Positions 43,016 through 54,329 of a stretch of DNA of 64,000 nt are shown here, one piece after another (position 1 is the first letter of the stretch; each line of letters opens with the position of its first letter). The notes beneath the pieces were generated by a model that made no database searches, was not told where the DNA came from, and saw only the letters and a program-made list of their open reading frames with translations. Position numbers and translations under genes: made by a program. The stretch is from Pararge aegeria (Eukaryota > Arthropoda > Insecta > Lepidoptera > Nymphalidae): NCBI RefSeq assembly GCF_905163445.1, contig NC_053191.1:6138001-6202000 (forward strand), read 5' to 3'.

Positions 43016-44295
43016 AAAACGTTTGGAGTAAACTTATATTCGGTTGCGAGTATTATTATATACTTATATTAATTGTATTCAATGATAGTCAAGTGCGATT
43101 AGAATGTGCACCCTGAAAGCTTTTGTAGCATTCACGGCATCACTAAATCTGGATGTCAAGTATCCTATTTACATACTTAAGCGACAGAATTATATTTGCG
43201 GTAAATTTCATAAAGCGAAACTTCCGTTGTGGGCACACCATTCTAAAATGAATTGACCTGTTGGTCAAAAATAATACAAAATTTTTCCTAACAAAAATAT
43301 ATCTGTAGTACCTTTACATTTGTAACTTAAATCTAGTTTCGTCTTTTCGTACAACGATTGCAGCCATTGTGTAATAAATAAATTTATGCTATTGTCGACA
43401 TCTGATTAGGCTGAGAGTGTTACTATGCTCTATATATACCTATTCCAAAATAAATAGCTTCGCGCTTAAACACAAATCAATTACCAATAACAAAAGCAAT
43501 ATAGCGAAAACAGTCCTGGATAATAAAGGAAATCAGAAAATAGAGTTTCACATTCACGCTAACCCTATAAAATTTACACACGCTATTGTATAACGTTCAT
43601 TGTACTCGTTTAAAAACAGAAGGCGGTGTTTGTTTGCAAATCAAATGCCAATATCAGTCCCGATCGATACAGCCAGCTTTTACATATTTGCATAATAGGA
43701 TTTTCGTTTGGGACCGCCGAGTTGCGAAATGTCTAAGCAAATGTTTTGTTTCGAATTCGCGTCGGACTTGTACATTGTTATAAATTGGATTTTATTTCCT
43801 TTCAATTTCAAATTTTACGGTTTCAAAAATGTTATTCGATATTCTATTTGGTGTTTTGTCTATATTCGAAACCATCATGCATTTTGTGAGCGTAAAATGA
43901 AAACTATTTATTCGATCATTTTGGTTCTAAAAACCATTAGCAGTAACATTCGCTTTGCCCTGAACCTTTCTGTGACTGTTAAGATTTGAGTAGCAAATAT
44001 TATAATGAAAGTTAAACCAACAATATTTAGTTAAGAGAGCGCGAGTGAATGAGACAACTAAATATCATAGGATGTATCCCATACACATCCTATATAATAG
44101 CAACAGAATTAAAAACATACAGAATCTTCGTTCAACCATTATTGCATGAAGTGCATTGTGTCCAAAAACAGAAAAGATGCCCTCACTTCAATCCGCGGAA
44201 CGTTGATAGATCACAAACTTTTAGTCTCGTTGAAAAACTTTAGACAGCTCGGACGTAGCATTATTGCTATCAACACCTGTTATGGTAATGATATC
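43016..44295. other. unassigned DNA
   Basis: Overlapping plus frames of 64-94 codons (43586-43989, 44049-44430) show no domain; the last runs into a Helitron scrap. May be host single-copy DNA. Confidence 0.4.
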
Positions 44296-44410
44296 AAGAC
44301 TAATCCGGGTAATCCGAGTTTATTAGAGTTTTCTACAAATCCTGTGGGAACCGTTTGTTTACCTGGGATTAAAAGTAGCGTATGTCACTCTTTGTTCTTC
44401 CAACTAACTA
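44296..44410 (-). mobile_element. Helitron-like internal scrap
   Basis: 'aatcctgtgggaaccgttt', 'cctgggattaaaagtagc' and 'gtatgtcac' match 59510-59545 and the complement of 56310-56550. Confidence 0.55.
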
Positions 44411-44447
44411 TGTGCCAAAAATATAGATGATTGCTTCCTTGATTAGA

Positions 44448-44666
44448 ACATGAAGCAGTGGCGTTCATAGAGGGTATACGCAGGGCATGCAGATGATATA
44501 AAATAAAGAAAACCTCCAGTACAAGTTATAAATACTTAAGTGTAGGCTTCTTATATGTCTTACAATGCTTATCGTCAAGTTTTTTACAAGTCGGACTGGT
44601 GATTTTTTTCATTTTATATCATCTGTCCGCTTAGTCATACCCTGTATGCACGTAACTGACGTGAAG
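44448..44666. mobile_element. hAT-like fold-back MITE, copy 3
   Basis: Element 44456-44658, ends 'cagtggcgttc' and 'gcacgtaactg'. Flanking 8-mers acatgaag (44448-44455) and acgtgaag (44659-44666) match at 7 of 8. Complementary arms as in the other two copies. Confidence 0.88.
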
Positions 44667-44854
44667 TAATGAAAAACAACAAAAAACACACTTTCGCATA
44701 ACAACAATATTAGTAAGTATTAGTCTTAATGACTACATTCTATGTTTGTTATAACCCATGTTTGGAATATAAATATTCCATTCTATTCTATACTATAACT
44801 TCGACGGTGTTCAATAAATAAGCCGGCTAACGTGCATCTAAATTTGCAGCAGTG

Positions 44855-45250
44855 TAGTGGGCTTCATAAGAAGGCACAGAGTCACTCAGCGGGCGATGGA
44901 GAGAGCTATGCTAGGAGTATCTCTACGTGATCAAATGAGAAATGAGGAGATCCGTAGGAGAACTAGAGTTACCGACATAGCTCAGCGAGTCGCGCAGCTG
45001 AAGTGGAAATGGGCAGGGCACATAGCTCGTAGAACCGATGGACGTTGGGGTCTTAAGGTGCTGCGGCACCCGCACCGGTAAACGCAACGTATATCGGCCC
45101 TCAACGTTGTGGAGATTACATCAGGCGAGTCGCTGGTAGCCGTTCGAGGCAAGCGAACCAGGACCGTGGATTGTGGAGCTCCCTACACAAGACCTATGTC
45201 CAGCAGTGGACGTCCATTAGTTGAAGCGATGATGAAGATGATGATGTAAT
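44855..45250 (+). pseudogene. RTE-type LINE, C-terminal remnant
   Basis: Encodes GFIRRHRVTQRAMERAMLGV, later RTRVTDIAQRVAQLKWKWAG and HIARRTDGRWG. After a frameshift come the remaining 'GRP.TRW.DD..R' region and the last 'VQQWTSIS'. It ends in a GATGATGAAGATGATG tail. This is the longest RTE piece in the window and still lacks the catalytic domain. Confidence 0.9.
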
Positions 45251-45255
45251 GGGTC

Positions 45256-47047
45256 AAAGGTATATACTGTCTCGTTGAGTGGATGTCTATACCCAGCAGG
45301 GAAATATTAATGAGACAAATGGTAATAATTAAAGATAGTCGTCCGAATAGCTTTATTAAAGTAGGTCTCAAAGAGTGTGTCCATTAGGAGCCGCTTAGTC
45401 CGTCTGGACGGCCATTTGTGAAAAGTTTTAAACAAACATCATTCCTCCTTTGATATTACTGGACATAAAACCTTCAACGCTTCTCGTGAATTAAATAAAC
45501 AAATGTAACACGGACTAAGCCGGCAGCGTGTAAATGTCAGATATATTCAAATTGATAAAACAAACAGCTTTTCCTCGAGGGCTCTTTTAAATTCCACCCT
45601 AACAGATAAAAATAATAACATATATATTATTCATACAATACGTCAATATCACTTTTTAGCGCCAATATTTCGACGAATGCCATAAAATTTAGAATTCCAT
45701 TACGCAGAGAGAGTAAATATTTTTTTTCAACACTTACTGTCGCAAATGTTTCGGGATATTACCATTGTAGGGACTCGTTTACATATCGACGGATCGCCTA
45801 TCCCAGATCTTTGAATTGTTGGTAACATCTTGTTTTACGGTTATCTTTACGTAAATAAAAGGCTATCCATCCAAGCCATCTTTTTTTTCACGGTAAGACA
45901 ATAATCGCAGAAATAAAATGAAACAAAAGAAAAGATATGTTTGACACACTTCTTTGCATGCTTGGTCCGTCAATTTTTAATTATAAAAAAAGCTGTGGGA
46001 CTTTAATAAGCTGTGGAATGAGATGAATAGAGCTTTATCTCTTACCGCTTACTCTTATCCGCGCATAAGCAAGGGACACCTTAGTAGAATTATACGTCAT
46101 CACAGATCTTATACAAACAAAATCATAATATTATTACCATAGCTTGGAGAATCTTTGATGTTATAGATTTAATTGCCTTTCTATAAGGTTATAAGTATAA
46201 GGGTGGTTTTTGGGCCTATCAGTGAGACAGTTGAATGCTTAATCATGATAACGATGAATACAGTTTTAACTCTTACCGGATAAGAGATAACTCTTATTCT
46301 TATCATAACATAGTAGAAACTGGGAATAGTAGGATTACTCGTCTGCAGAGAGCTTCTGCAAACGAAATCACATTATTACCCTCTGGTCATAACTCAAGCA
46401 ATTATGGTGAGGTCAACTATAAATCCGTTTGAAGTCAGCCGTATAATCAGTCCGGTCCAGGTTCTTACACATAAATCTTTTTGTGGGGATCTTTGCCATC
46501 GATCATATAACTGAGCGACCCTTAGCACGGAGGCTATCTTGTTCTTCGAGATTTAAGGTGCCGTAATGTCCCGAAATCAACGCAGGTACATTATGTTTGT
46601 ATAACATTTATCATGTTATTATTTATGCCCATGACAATGACAACTATGAGTGTAATGTTTTTAGACTCCCGACTTTTTTTGCGGAAACATTTTTAATATT
46701 AGCCTGCAGTTAGAAAATTGCTTTTGTCCACTCTCGTGCCTTACTACGACCTAATTCGTTTTATGCAATATGACTTATAAATCGTTTGTGTCGGGAAGTG
46801 CAACTGGTTAGTTTCATGCAGACTTCTTCTAGTTAAAATCTGCGCTCTAAACCAGTGGTCGAGTCAAGAAGTAAACACGAATTACAATTTAAAAGTTACA
46901 GCGCCAAAGTTTGAGCAACCAGCATTGAAACAGCACGGTGAATCAAATTTCCTAATAGCTGTCTCGTATAGATGAAAAAGCCTGTGCCCAGCTAAAGATA
47001 ATGATAATAAGCCCTTTAGACGATATAATCAGCGAAAACATATTATA
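45256..47047. other. long unassigned stretch
   Basis: About 1.8 kb. Scraps: 45945-45975 ('gcatgcttggtccgtcaat', also at 16653). Otherwise no recognised repeat or gene. Short frames at 46235-46432 show no domain. Confidence 0.4.
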
Positions 47048-47374
47048 CTAGCGGACCCGCGCGACTTCGTCCGCGAATAAGTCGACTCAATTATGCCTAT
47101 CCAAACAAAATCTTAATCAATCGAAAACTCCGTTGCGCGGATTTTGAAAGACAAATGGGGAAAAAATAGCGATGCTATCCTGTAGAAGCTGTTTGCTTTT
47201 CCGGGATAAAAAGAAGCCTATGAGTCAGACTATATTGTAGGTATCTCTGCCATATTTTACCCAAATCGGTTCATTCGTTGTGGCGTTAAAGCGTAACAAA
47301 CATCTTTCCTTACATACATCCATCCATCTATACATCTATTCTCACAAACTTTCGCATTTATAATATTAGTAGGA
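47048..47374 (-). mobile_element. non-autonomous Helitron, complete
   Basis: Minus-strand element. 3' CTAG at 47048-47051 ('gcgggtccgctag', minus strand) and 5' end 'tcctactaatattataaat' at 47374. Flanks are A47047 and T47375. Confidence 0.9.
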
Positions 47375-47524
47375 TGGTACGCATGCATTCGATCGTTGTC
47401 CCATATGCCTTGCACCTTGCTGTTATCTGTGAAAAATGATGTCCTTGATCTCCGACAATATTCATTAGATCTTCATTAAAATTAGACAGTACATGTTTGG
47501 TAGTACACACTGTCAAATAAAAAA
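47375..47524. other. spacer between two Helitrons
   Basis: Unassigned DNA between two minus-strand Helitrons. Confidence 0.4.
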
Positions 47525-47832
47525 AGAATGACTCAAATCGGTGCAAATTTAACGGAGATATGAAGTAAAATTGGTAAAAACTTTCATCCCATTCCCCGGA
47601 GGAAACTTTGTGTTTATGGGGATAAAAAGTATCCTATACCACTATACCAAATGTTATTTAAAGCCATTCAGTAGTTTTCACGTGATGCCCGGACAGACAG
47701 ACAGACAGACAAAAATTAAATAAAAATCTGTTTTGGACTCAGTATCGATTATAAAGCATTCCCCGGTAAAAATTTTCAAAATATAATAAATGTGCAGAAA
47801 TCTTCCAGTTACAGTTTTATTATAAGTATAGA
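47525..47832 (-). mobile_element. Helitron-like copy, 3' end unclear
   Basis: The 5' end is 'tctatacttataataaaact' on the minus strand at 47832, followed by T. A CAGA run lies at 47695-47712. The 3' border near 47525 is a guess because no CTAG was found. Confidence 0.65.
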
Positions 47833-48224
47833 TAACCCGCCAAAATATATTATAATAAACGTAGTAGGTACGCCTACTATGGCTTGCTGAATAACAACTA
47901 CTTCAATTTACCTCGATCATGTAGTACCTAGTAGGTAATCCCAAAGTAACCTAATCCAGTCTGGTAGACGGCTTAAAGCTGAAAAGTTGGGTGATTAAAT
48001 TCTTAACGACCGTTAAAGACATCGTGCTCTCAGTGCCAACTTTGATTTACTCATAGCTGAGAGATGGAATATTTCGTAGTTATGAACTAACGGAAAGTTT
48101 GTAATGGGTTATTTGAATTTATTTACAGGAGTATAAAGTTTTATTGTGATAATAAATGTATTTCTCCTTATTTTAGTTCATTATCGTCATAATAACAAGC
48201 GCCCTGTTCTATGTTAAAGTGTTT
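47833..48224. other. unassigned DNA
   Basis: No recognised feature. Confidence 0.35.
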
Positions 48225-48600
48225 TGGTTTTTTTACCTGCGATACGCTTGATATCGTCTATCTATTAATTGGGTGTCAAACATTTAGCAGTATTGGATCG
48301 CCGTTCTAGCATCTTAAAACCCCAGGATCCATCTGTTTTACGAGATACGTGCCAGACTCATAGCCACTTCACCTTTTGAGCTATATCGGTAACTCTAGTT
48401 CTTCTATGGGTCTCCTCATGTCTGATTTGATCACGTTCAGAAACTTAAAGTATGGCTCTCTCCATCGCCCGCTGAGTGACTGAGCCTTCTTATGAAGCTC
48501 ATAAGTTGTTACTGGCATAACGCACTGTTTAATAATTGTGGTCTTCAGGCGAAAAGGCAATAGATGACGCGAAGTTATCCGATCGCTGCTCCTCCGAATG
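48225..48600 (-). pseudogene. RTE-type LINE, C-terminal remnant
   Basis: On the minus strand: TTYELHKKAQSLSGRW, then (frame-shifted) 'RRPIEELELP' and 'DGSWGFKMLERRS'. These line up with the segments 'LIRRHRVTQRAMERAM' and 'DGRW...VLEWRP' of the other RTE copies. Multiple stops and frame changes. Confidence 0.75.
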
Positions 48601-48802
48601 GGGGTCCGAATTATATGTAATTTATATGATCGTGTGTCCTTGGTAGCGACATTTCTGTACCCCTGATACTTTATGTTGATTGGTAGCTAAGGCATTAAAT
48701 AACAAACTCACCTTCACGTTCATATAATATTAGTTGGGAAGTTAAAGGTACACTCCATACCACTCCACCTTTGACAAAATATGAATGAAAATTACACTAA
48801 GC

Positions 48803-48856
48803 AAAATATGATAATCATAATTTATATAAAAATATAAATCATGATTATCATATTTT
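48803..48856. repeat. 16-bp inverted repeat
   Basis: 'aaaatatgataatcat' (48803-48818) and its exact reverse complement (48841-48856), 22-nt A/T loop. Confidence 0.9.
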
Positions 48857-48959
48857 ATATATTAGAGATTTGCTTAAACAAGATTGGATTTTATTGAAAT
48901 AATACTGCAATGTTTTTCATTTATGTATAACTCTCTACTACGGTCCTCATCCTTTGCCT

Positions 48960-49080
48960 TCGGGAATCCAACTTTAACCAATAATAAACACCTAGAACTA
49001 TCGAATCGATGCTTGAATGCTCTGCTGAATTAAATTACTATAGGGTTAAAATATGAATTACCACAGTGAAGTGTAACTAG
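48960..49080 (+). repeat. triplicated unit, copy 1
   Basis: 'gaatccaactttaaccaata' at 48964 continues for 26 bp identical to copy 3 at 49831. Further shared words: 'cgaatcgatgcttgaatgct', 'tatagggtta'. Confidence 0.75.
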
Positions 49081-49220
49081 CGATAAAACTTTCAGTAACA
49101 TGTATTGAAAATAAAACCTGTCAATAATCTCTAAAAAACTGACTAATAAAAAAAAAATGTATGGGACAAAAATTGTTTGTTTTATCAAATTAATTGAATT
49201 CAAATAAACTTAATTATATA

Positions 49221-49278
49221 TATGTTTTGCTGTTATGTGAACAGGCGATGGTGCCTGTTCACATAACAGCAAAACATA
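49221..49278. repeat. perfect 26-bp hairpin, 6-nt loop
   Basis: Arms 49221-49246 ('tatgttttgctgttatgtga' at the outer end) and 49253-49278 are perfect reverse complements, loop 'gatggt'. It lies directly upstream of the second copy of the triplicated unit. Confidence 0.96.
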
Positions 49279-49280
49279 AA

Positions 49281-49400
49281 TCTAACTTTAACCATGCAAA
49301 ATATCCTAGAAATATCGAATCAGTGCTTAAGCACTCTTGTTTGATCAATAGGATTATCACTGAAGTTCAGGTGAATATAAAATTCAGAAACATTTCCATT
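49281..49400 (+). repeat. triplicated unit, copy 2
   Basis: 'tctaactttaacca', 'cctagaaatatcgaatc', 'gtgcttaagcactct' and 'aggattatcac.gaag' align with copy 1 in order. Confidence 0.65.
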
Positions 49401-49477
49401 TATGCAGAAATACCTGTGTATCGTTTTAAAATACCTGCGTTTTATTAAGCGCAAATATTATTCCACTACAACTTAGC

Positions 49478-49650
49478 TCTTGACCGCAATCCGTCTCATA
49501 TATGGGCTACGGAAGTTATATTAAACCCACTCCCTAATCGGATCCTAAGCGACATGATGCTGGAACGCTAAAAGTACGTGGTTGCACGTCTTTGTCTGAA
49601 GCGTGGTAACTAGCCACGGCCGAAAGTCACCAGTTCCACCAGTCAAAAGA
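49478..49650 (-). mobile_element. SINE-C, partial
   Basis: 'gttatattaaacccactccc', 'cacgtctttgtctgaagcgt' and 'aactagccacggccgaaag' match SINE-C on the minus strand. It sits between copies 2 and 3 of the triplicated unit. Confidence 0.75.
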
Positions 49651-49830
49651 ATAGGTAAATTTGAGGCGAAAGATTAGTAGTGGAACGAATAAGAAGAATT
49701 ACCATTTTTAATAAAACAAAATAAGGAAATAACGAGTTCGGTGTAATATTATTTTTTCTTACAAAACTACTCCGATCTTAAACCGTGCCCCGTTTAGGCA
49801 ATGTCCGCCCGTTCGAACACTGCGCAACGT

Positions 49831-49960
49831 GAATCCAACTTTAACCAATAATAAACCCGTATCGTAGAACGATCGCTTAAATGCTCCTGTACCATCCATT
49901 TGTTATAGGGTTAGCACTCAAGTGCAGTTATTAAAGTTTTAGATCATCAAAACAAAATGG
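49831..49960 (+). repeat. triplicated unit, copy 3
   Basis: Identical to copy 1 over 26 bp from 49831, then 'cgcttaaatgctcctg' and 'tatagggttagcac'. Confidence 0.75.
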
Positions 49961-50100
49961 TAATTTCAGAATTCACATTAATTTTTTATTATGATCGTTA
50001 TTTCTTGAAGTTTAAATGAATTCATGGTAGGTAATGTGTTATTAACTAAGTAGAATAAAATTATACGTGTCTGTACGGAATAGTATAGGAAAACCGAATC

Positions 50101-50372
50101 AACATCATCCCATTAGCGGCCCCATACAAGGCACGGGTCTCCTACCACGTTGAGAAGGGGTTAAGGCCGTAGTCCATGCCGCTGGCCCAGTGCGGATTGG
50201 TGGACTCCACACCCCTTTGAGAACATTATGGAGAACTCTCAGGTATGCAGGTATGTTGCCTTACGATGTTTTCCCTCACCGTTGTAGCAAGTGATATTTT
50301 AATTGCTTGCAACGCGCAAAACTTATAAAAGTTAGAGGTGCGTGCTGGGATTCGATCTCGGTCCTTCGGATT
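50101..50372 (-). mobile_element. SINE-A, near full length
   Basis: Minus-strand copy from 'catcatcccattagcggccc' to the box B region 'gggattcgatctcgg'. Confidence 0.93.
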
Positions 50373-50388
50373 TGTAATTTATTTTATC

Positions 50389-50665
50389 TTAAAATATATA
50401 AATCTCCTGTCACGATGACTCCTAAACTACTTAACCGATTTTAAATTAAATTGGCACACCGTGAGCAGTCTTGTCCAACTTAAGAGATAGGATAGCATAG
50501 ATCTTTAATTATAGTCGCAATTATATTTTATTGCAAATTATTTGTCTATAATTAATTTACAGTCACATGTTTTAAATATATACTAATATACTCATTTAAG
50601 GCTTAGCGATACTGAATACTTTAAAAACAAAATCAAACGCAGACGAAGTTGCGGGTAAGAGCTAG
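50389..50665 (+). mobile_element. non-autonomous Helitron, complete
   Basis: Starts 'tcttaaaatatataaatctc' after A and ends 'gttgcgggtaagagctag' before T. It shares 'aaggcttagcgatactga' and 'caaaatcaaacgcagacgaa' with the copy at 1158-1591. Confidence 0.9.
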
Positions 50666-50892
50666 TATATTATATGATTTATTTTTAATTCTTTGTATAT
50701 ATTATTTTTTAAGTGGTTTGATGTTAGACGCAGCAATGCACCTTATTTCCCTGTATGTCTATGCTTAAGTGGGTGTGTATGTGTATGTTTACGTGTGTGT
50801 CCGTGTGTGTGTTACTGTGTGTGTGTGTGTATCAATTAATGATTTGCGTATTTTGTTTCGCATCCAAAACTTGAGTGAGTCAAATACCCAGT
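50666..50892. repeat. (GT)n-rich microsatellite region
   Basis: Imperfect GT repeats at about 50771-50832 within unassigned DNA. This stretch resembles the C/A-rich region at 11138 on the other strand, which may be coincidence. Confidence 0.7.
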
Positions 50893-51200
50893 TTCTATCA
50901 ACCCTATTAAATAGCCTCAAGCAAACGGACGTAAGCTCGATTTGAGATATAACCCTGCGATATATCTGTGGAATGGGTTATATCGTACAACTAACTACCA
51001 CCACCTTGTGAGTTACATTTATAAGATGAAATCGCATTTTGATTGTTCGCTACACATTTGTTGGGCAATTTGTTACCATTGTTCGTTTTTTTTTCACTAT
51101 TTGAATACTATGACTGTTATTTCGATGAAGCGTGTTCTCTCTATTTTATATAGTTTTCAATATTACTCTTTAAATGTCCTCGCTATATTTTAATTTTAAT
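50893..51200 (+). repeat. locally duplicated unit, copy 1
   Basis: Direct counterpart at 51770-52060. Shared: 'acggacgtaag.tcgatttg', 'agatataaccctgcgatata', 'gttacatttata', 'attttgattgttcgc', 'aatttgtt.ccattgttcgt'. An 83-codon frame spans it but the second copy does not keep that frame. Confidence 0.85.
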
Positions 51201-51380
51201 TAACATGAAGATAAGAATACACATAGACAAACGGAAAAGCAACGTAATGTATTGTAAATATTATCCCAGTGTTAGTTCGCTCGCCTTGCATTTCAGTCTA
51301 TTAAAATGTACTAAATAGATGACAAGTGGATTTAAAACTAACATACGGACCACGCATCCATCTACGGTATCCATTAACAA

Positions 51381-51701
51381 TCTATATATATAAAAATGGA
51401 ATGCTTTTCGTTAGTCTCACTGAAACTCGAGAACGGCTGGACCGATTTGGCTAATTTTGGTCTTGAAATATTTGTGGAATTCCAGGGAAGGTTTAAACGG
51501 GATTAGGAAGTACCCAGAACGACAGCAATATACATAATTATTCTGTACGTTTGTCACCCAATTCCTCTTATACAGCCGGACCGATTTTGATGGAATTTTG
51601 TGTGTGTATTTCAATGGGTTCCTGGATGGTTTAAAAGTAAAGTTGGACGCGGTCGGTGGCGCTGCTTTACCGGGCAAGACTACTTCTGCCGGTTCCGCTA
51701 A
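51381..51701 (+). mobile_element. non-autonomous Helitron, complete
   Basis: Starts 'tctatatatataaaaatgg' after A and ends 'ttctgccggttccgctaa' before T (CTAA fits CTRR). It lies between the two copies of the duplicated unit. Confidence 0.85.
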
Positions 51702-51769
51702 TAATAATATAATTCTTTGCTTATAGATTTGAAATTGTATCGAGAGAAATATCGAATATATTTGAGCAG

Positions 51770-52060
51770 CCTTATAAAATTGCCTGAAGAAAACGGACGT
51801 AAGTTCGATTTGAGATATAACCCTGCGATATAATCCGCTGAATGGGTTGTACACGATTTGCTACCACCTTGTGGGTTACATTTATATGATGGACTCGTAT
51901 TTTGATTGTTCGCAACACATTTGTAGTGCAATTTGTTGCCATTGTTCGTTGATTCTTCAATTTCGTATGGCCGTTTGCGATACTACACCCGTTAGCTGTG
52001 TGAGGATTGTTCTCGGTATTTTGTGAATTGCTCTGTAAGTATTTTCCGATATTATCTTCA
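51770..52060 (+). repeat. locally duplicated unit, copy 2
   Basis: Matches 50893-51200 over roughly 200 bp before diverging; the 62- to 145-codon minus frames here are incidental. Confidence 0.85.
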
Positions 52061-52211
52061 TGTTTCTTTTTTCATTGATTACAACACTCACTAATATTGA
52101 TATTAAAGCTACGTGATTGATAACATATTTTACTGTGATATCCCAAAGTTTATATTAACCTACCTTTATTAAAAATTTTAATTTTCAACCTGCCATACTT
52201 GTTTAGCTAGT

Positions 52212-52478
52212 CTTCATCCACCCATTACTAGCGCGCTACAGAGCATGGGGTCCTCCCGCAATAAGAAGGGGGGTGAAGGCCGTAGTCCACCAAGCGCGCC
52301 CAGTGCGGATTGGTGGTATCCACACACCTTTAAGAAAATTATGTAGAGCACTGACATGAAGGTTTCTTCACGATGTTTTCATTCACCGTTAAAGCAAGTG
52401 ATGTTTTAATTACTTAGACGCATACAACTTTTAAAAGTAAGAGGTGTGTGCGGGGATTCGAACTCGGCCCTTAGATTA
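52212..52478 (-). mobile_element. SINE-A, near full length
   Basis: Minus-strand copy from 'cttcatccacccattactag' to 'gggattcgaactcggccc'. Confidence 0.92.
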
Positions 52479-53010
52479 GTTTACAAAATGGAAAGGGTTT
52501 GCGGCTTACCTCCAGATTCGTGTACGAATCAAGCTTGAAGCTTCGAACCAGCCGTGGAACAGTTTCACCTAAGTCTATTTTTTCTTACATATCTTATAAT
52601 GTTATGGATATTTTAATTTAATTGTTACATTTTAGAAAATAAGAGAGAAAATAATATAAAGGCACTTACATAAACGAAGTCTTTTATCATTTTTTAATTT
52701 TTTTTAAATTTATAAAACATACTTTAAACTCAAAAGTAATTAAAAGATTGTTTCACTATAAGAGAAGTTAGAAAAAATCGTGTGTATATCCGTAACCCGT
52801 ACCACGTTCACGCATTGTTATGCGATTTTTGATGTCTTCTACTCCATGGCGAGTGTATGAACCAGACACTAACATATAAATAAGTGTGGAAAAGTGCTAT
52901 TTTCTATGTGTAGCGCGATTATCGCCATGAATTTGACAAAAATGTTTAGCAGCCCTGGCATAAGTTAACCCATCCTATCTTATCTATACCATTACGAGTA
53001 GTTAGATATA
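52479..53010. other. unassigned DNA
   Basis: No recognised feature. Confidence 0.35.
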
Positions 53011-53235
53011 TTTTTTTTATTACTACAAATTAGCCATTCACCGCAATCTCACAGAGATGATGCAGTCTTAGATAGTGGCGGTTTATCTTGTTAGGAATAC
53101 GGCTGTAATATTAAAATAATACCCATCTACGGTTGCTACATTCATTCGGGCATCGTACCGAAACGCTTAATCACTTCTCGGCACGTCGTTGTCAGTAGGG
53201 CGTTAACTAGACAAGGCCAGCCACAGATCGTAAAA
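53011..53235 (-). mobile_element. SINE-C, head damaged
   Basis: Starts with its tail as 'ttttttttattactacaaat', then 'caccgcaatctcaca', 'atgatgcagtcttagatagt' and 'cacgtcgttgtcagtagggc'. Confidence 0.82.
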
Positions 53236-53587
53236 GACGAAGAATTTCACTGTTAAGTTTAAAATTTCGTGACGCTTCGCTATCTCAGATATCGACATAT
53301 CGATGGGAAGCGAGTCTAATATAAATAAACCTCACAATATTCCCCCAAGATCAGTTAGCTGAAAGTTCTAGCTCACTGGTCTAGAAGGTTTATATTGAAT
53401 ATCTGGGGAGTTTAATGAATGCAGTACGTGCTATTCCCGCGTGCCACTTCTTTTGCGTTGAATTCGATTAGAACGGGAGAGGTATTGTGAAGTGACAAGT
53501 AATCTACTCGCTAATATAGGGAAAAATAATCCAGTCCGTAAATTTTAACACATATAATATACCTAATCTAAATTTATTGTTTGTTTT
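53236..53587. other. unassigned DNA
   Basis: No recognised feature. Confidence 0.35.
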
Positions 53588-53857
53588 GACGACTTCCCTT
53601 GCACAGTAGTGAGCGCTTCGGGCTTATAAGTAGGAGTTTCCGGATTCAATTCTCGGCGGGGAAAGTTTTAGAATTTATAAATTCTGAATTTTCTCTGGTC
53701 TAGTCTGGTGATTGGTCGTGGCTACATACCACCTTGCCGACATAGATGGCGCTTAATGATTTATCGTACCAGTGCGATGTCGCGTAACCGAATAGGGGCA
53801 TGGGCTCAGTGTAACTGCCAAACCCCCTAACAGGTTATCCCGTTACCGTCTGAGACA
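53588..53857 (+). mobile_element. SINE-C, near full length
   Basis: Starts 'gacgacttcccttgcacag'; box B region 'ccggattcaattctcgg'; 'attttctctggtctagtctg'; ends 'aggttatcccgttaccgtct'. The 3' end merges with the tail of a SINE-B on the opposite strand. Confidence 0.88.
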
Positions 53858-54091
53858 TAAATATAAATAAATATACTACGACAATACACACATCGCCATC
53901 TAGCCCCAAAGTAAGCGTAGCTTGTGTTATGGGTACTAAGATAGCTGTTGAATATTTTTATGAATATAATACACATAAATACTTATAACATACAGATAAA
54001 CGCCCAGATACTGAAAACAATCATGTTCTTTCAACCCACGGCCTTGGATTCAGAAATCAGGGTCACTGCCCACTGCGGCACTCAGCCGTCG
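53858..54091 (-). mobile_element. SINE-B, internal deletion
   Basis: Minus-strand copy with its tail abutting the SINE-C. About 35 bp is missing between 'aatcatgttc' and 'caacccacggcc', which removes part of box B. Confidence 0.9.
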
Positions 54092-54097
54092 ATCTCA

Positions 54098-54270
54098 ATG
54101 GAAGGGCCTGCCCATAATTGCTGGACAGACTGGTTGGTGAGCGCAGTAGATGATAGAAATACCAATGGCGCCCGTTCTCAATTATATTCCCTTAACGAAG
54201 TATGAAACCCACGGGAAGAGGAGAGGTGGTTACAACTGTATTTTGATCTGGCGTCATCCCACGGCCAATA
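54098..54270 (+). repeat. repeat J copy
   Basis: 'agggcctgcccataattgct', 'gagcgcagtagatgatag', 'cgggaagaggagaggtggtt' and 'ttttgatctggcgtcatccc'. Related to 14672-14785 and, in its first part, to the complement of 9300-9417. Confidence 0.55.
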
Positions 54271-54329
54271 ATTAATTATTTTTATGTGATTGTTACGTCG
54301 AAAACGTAAACCTTATCTCAAACGGTTAG

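Noticed and set aside
43586..44430. Cluster of plus frames of 64-94 codons
   Set aside because: They overlap in different frames, have no recognisable domain and end in Helitron sequence.
51417..51854. 145-codon minus frame, the longest in the window
   Set aside because: It spans a Helitron and its flank; no domain is visible and the duplicated unit next to it is not kept in frame.
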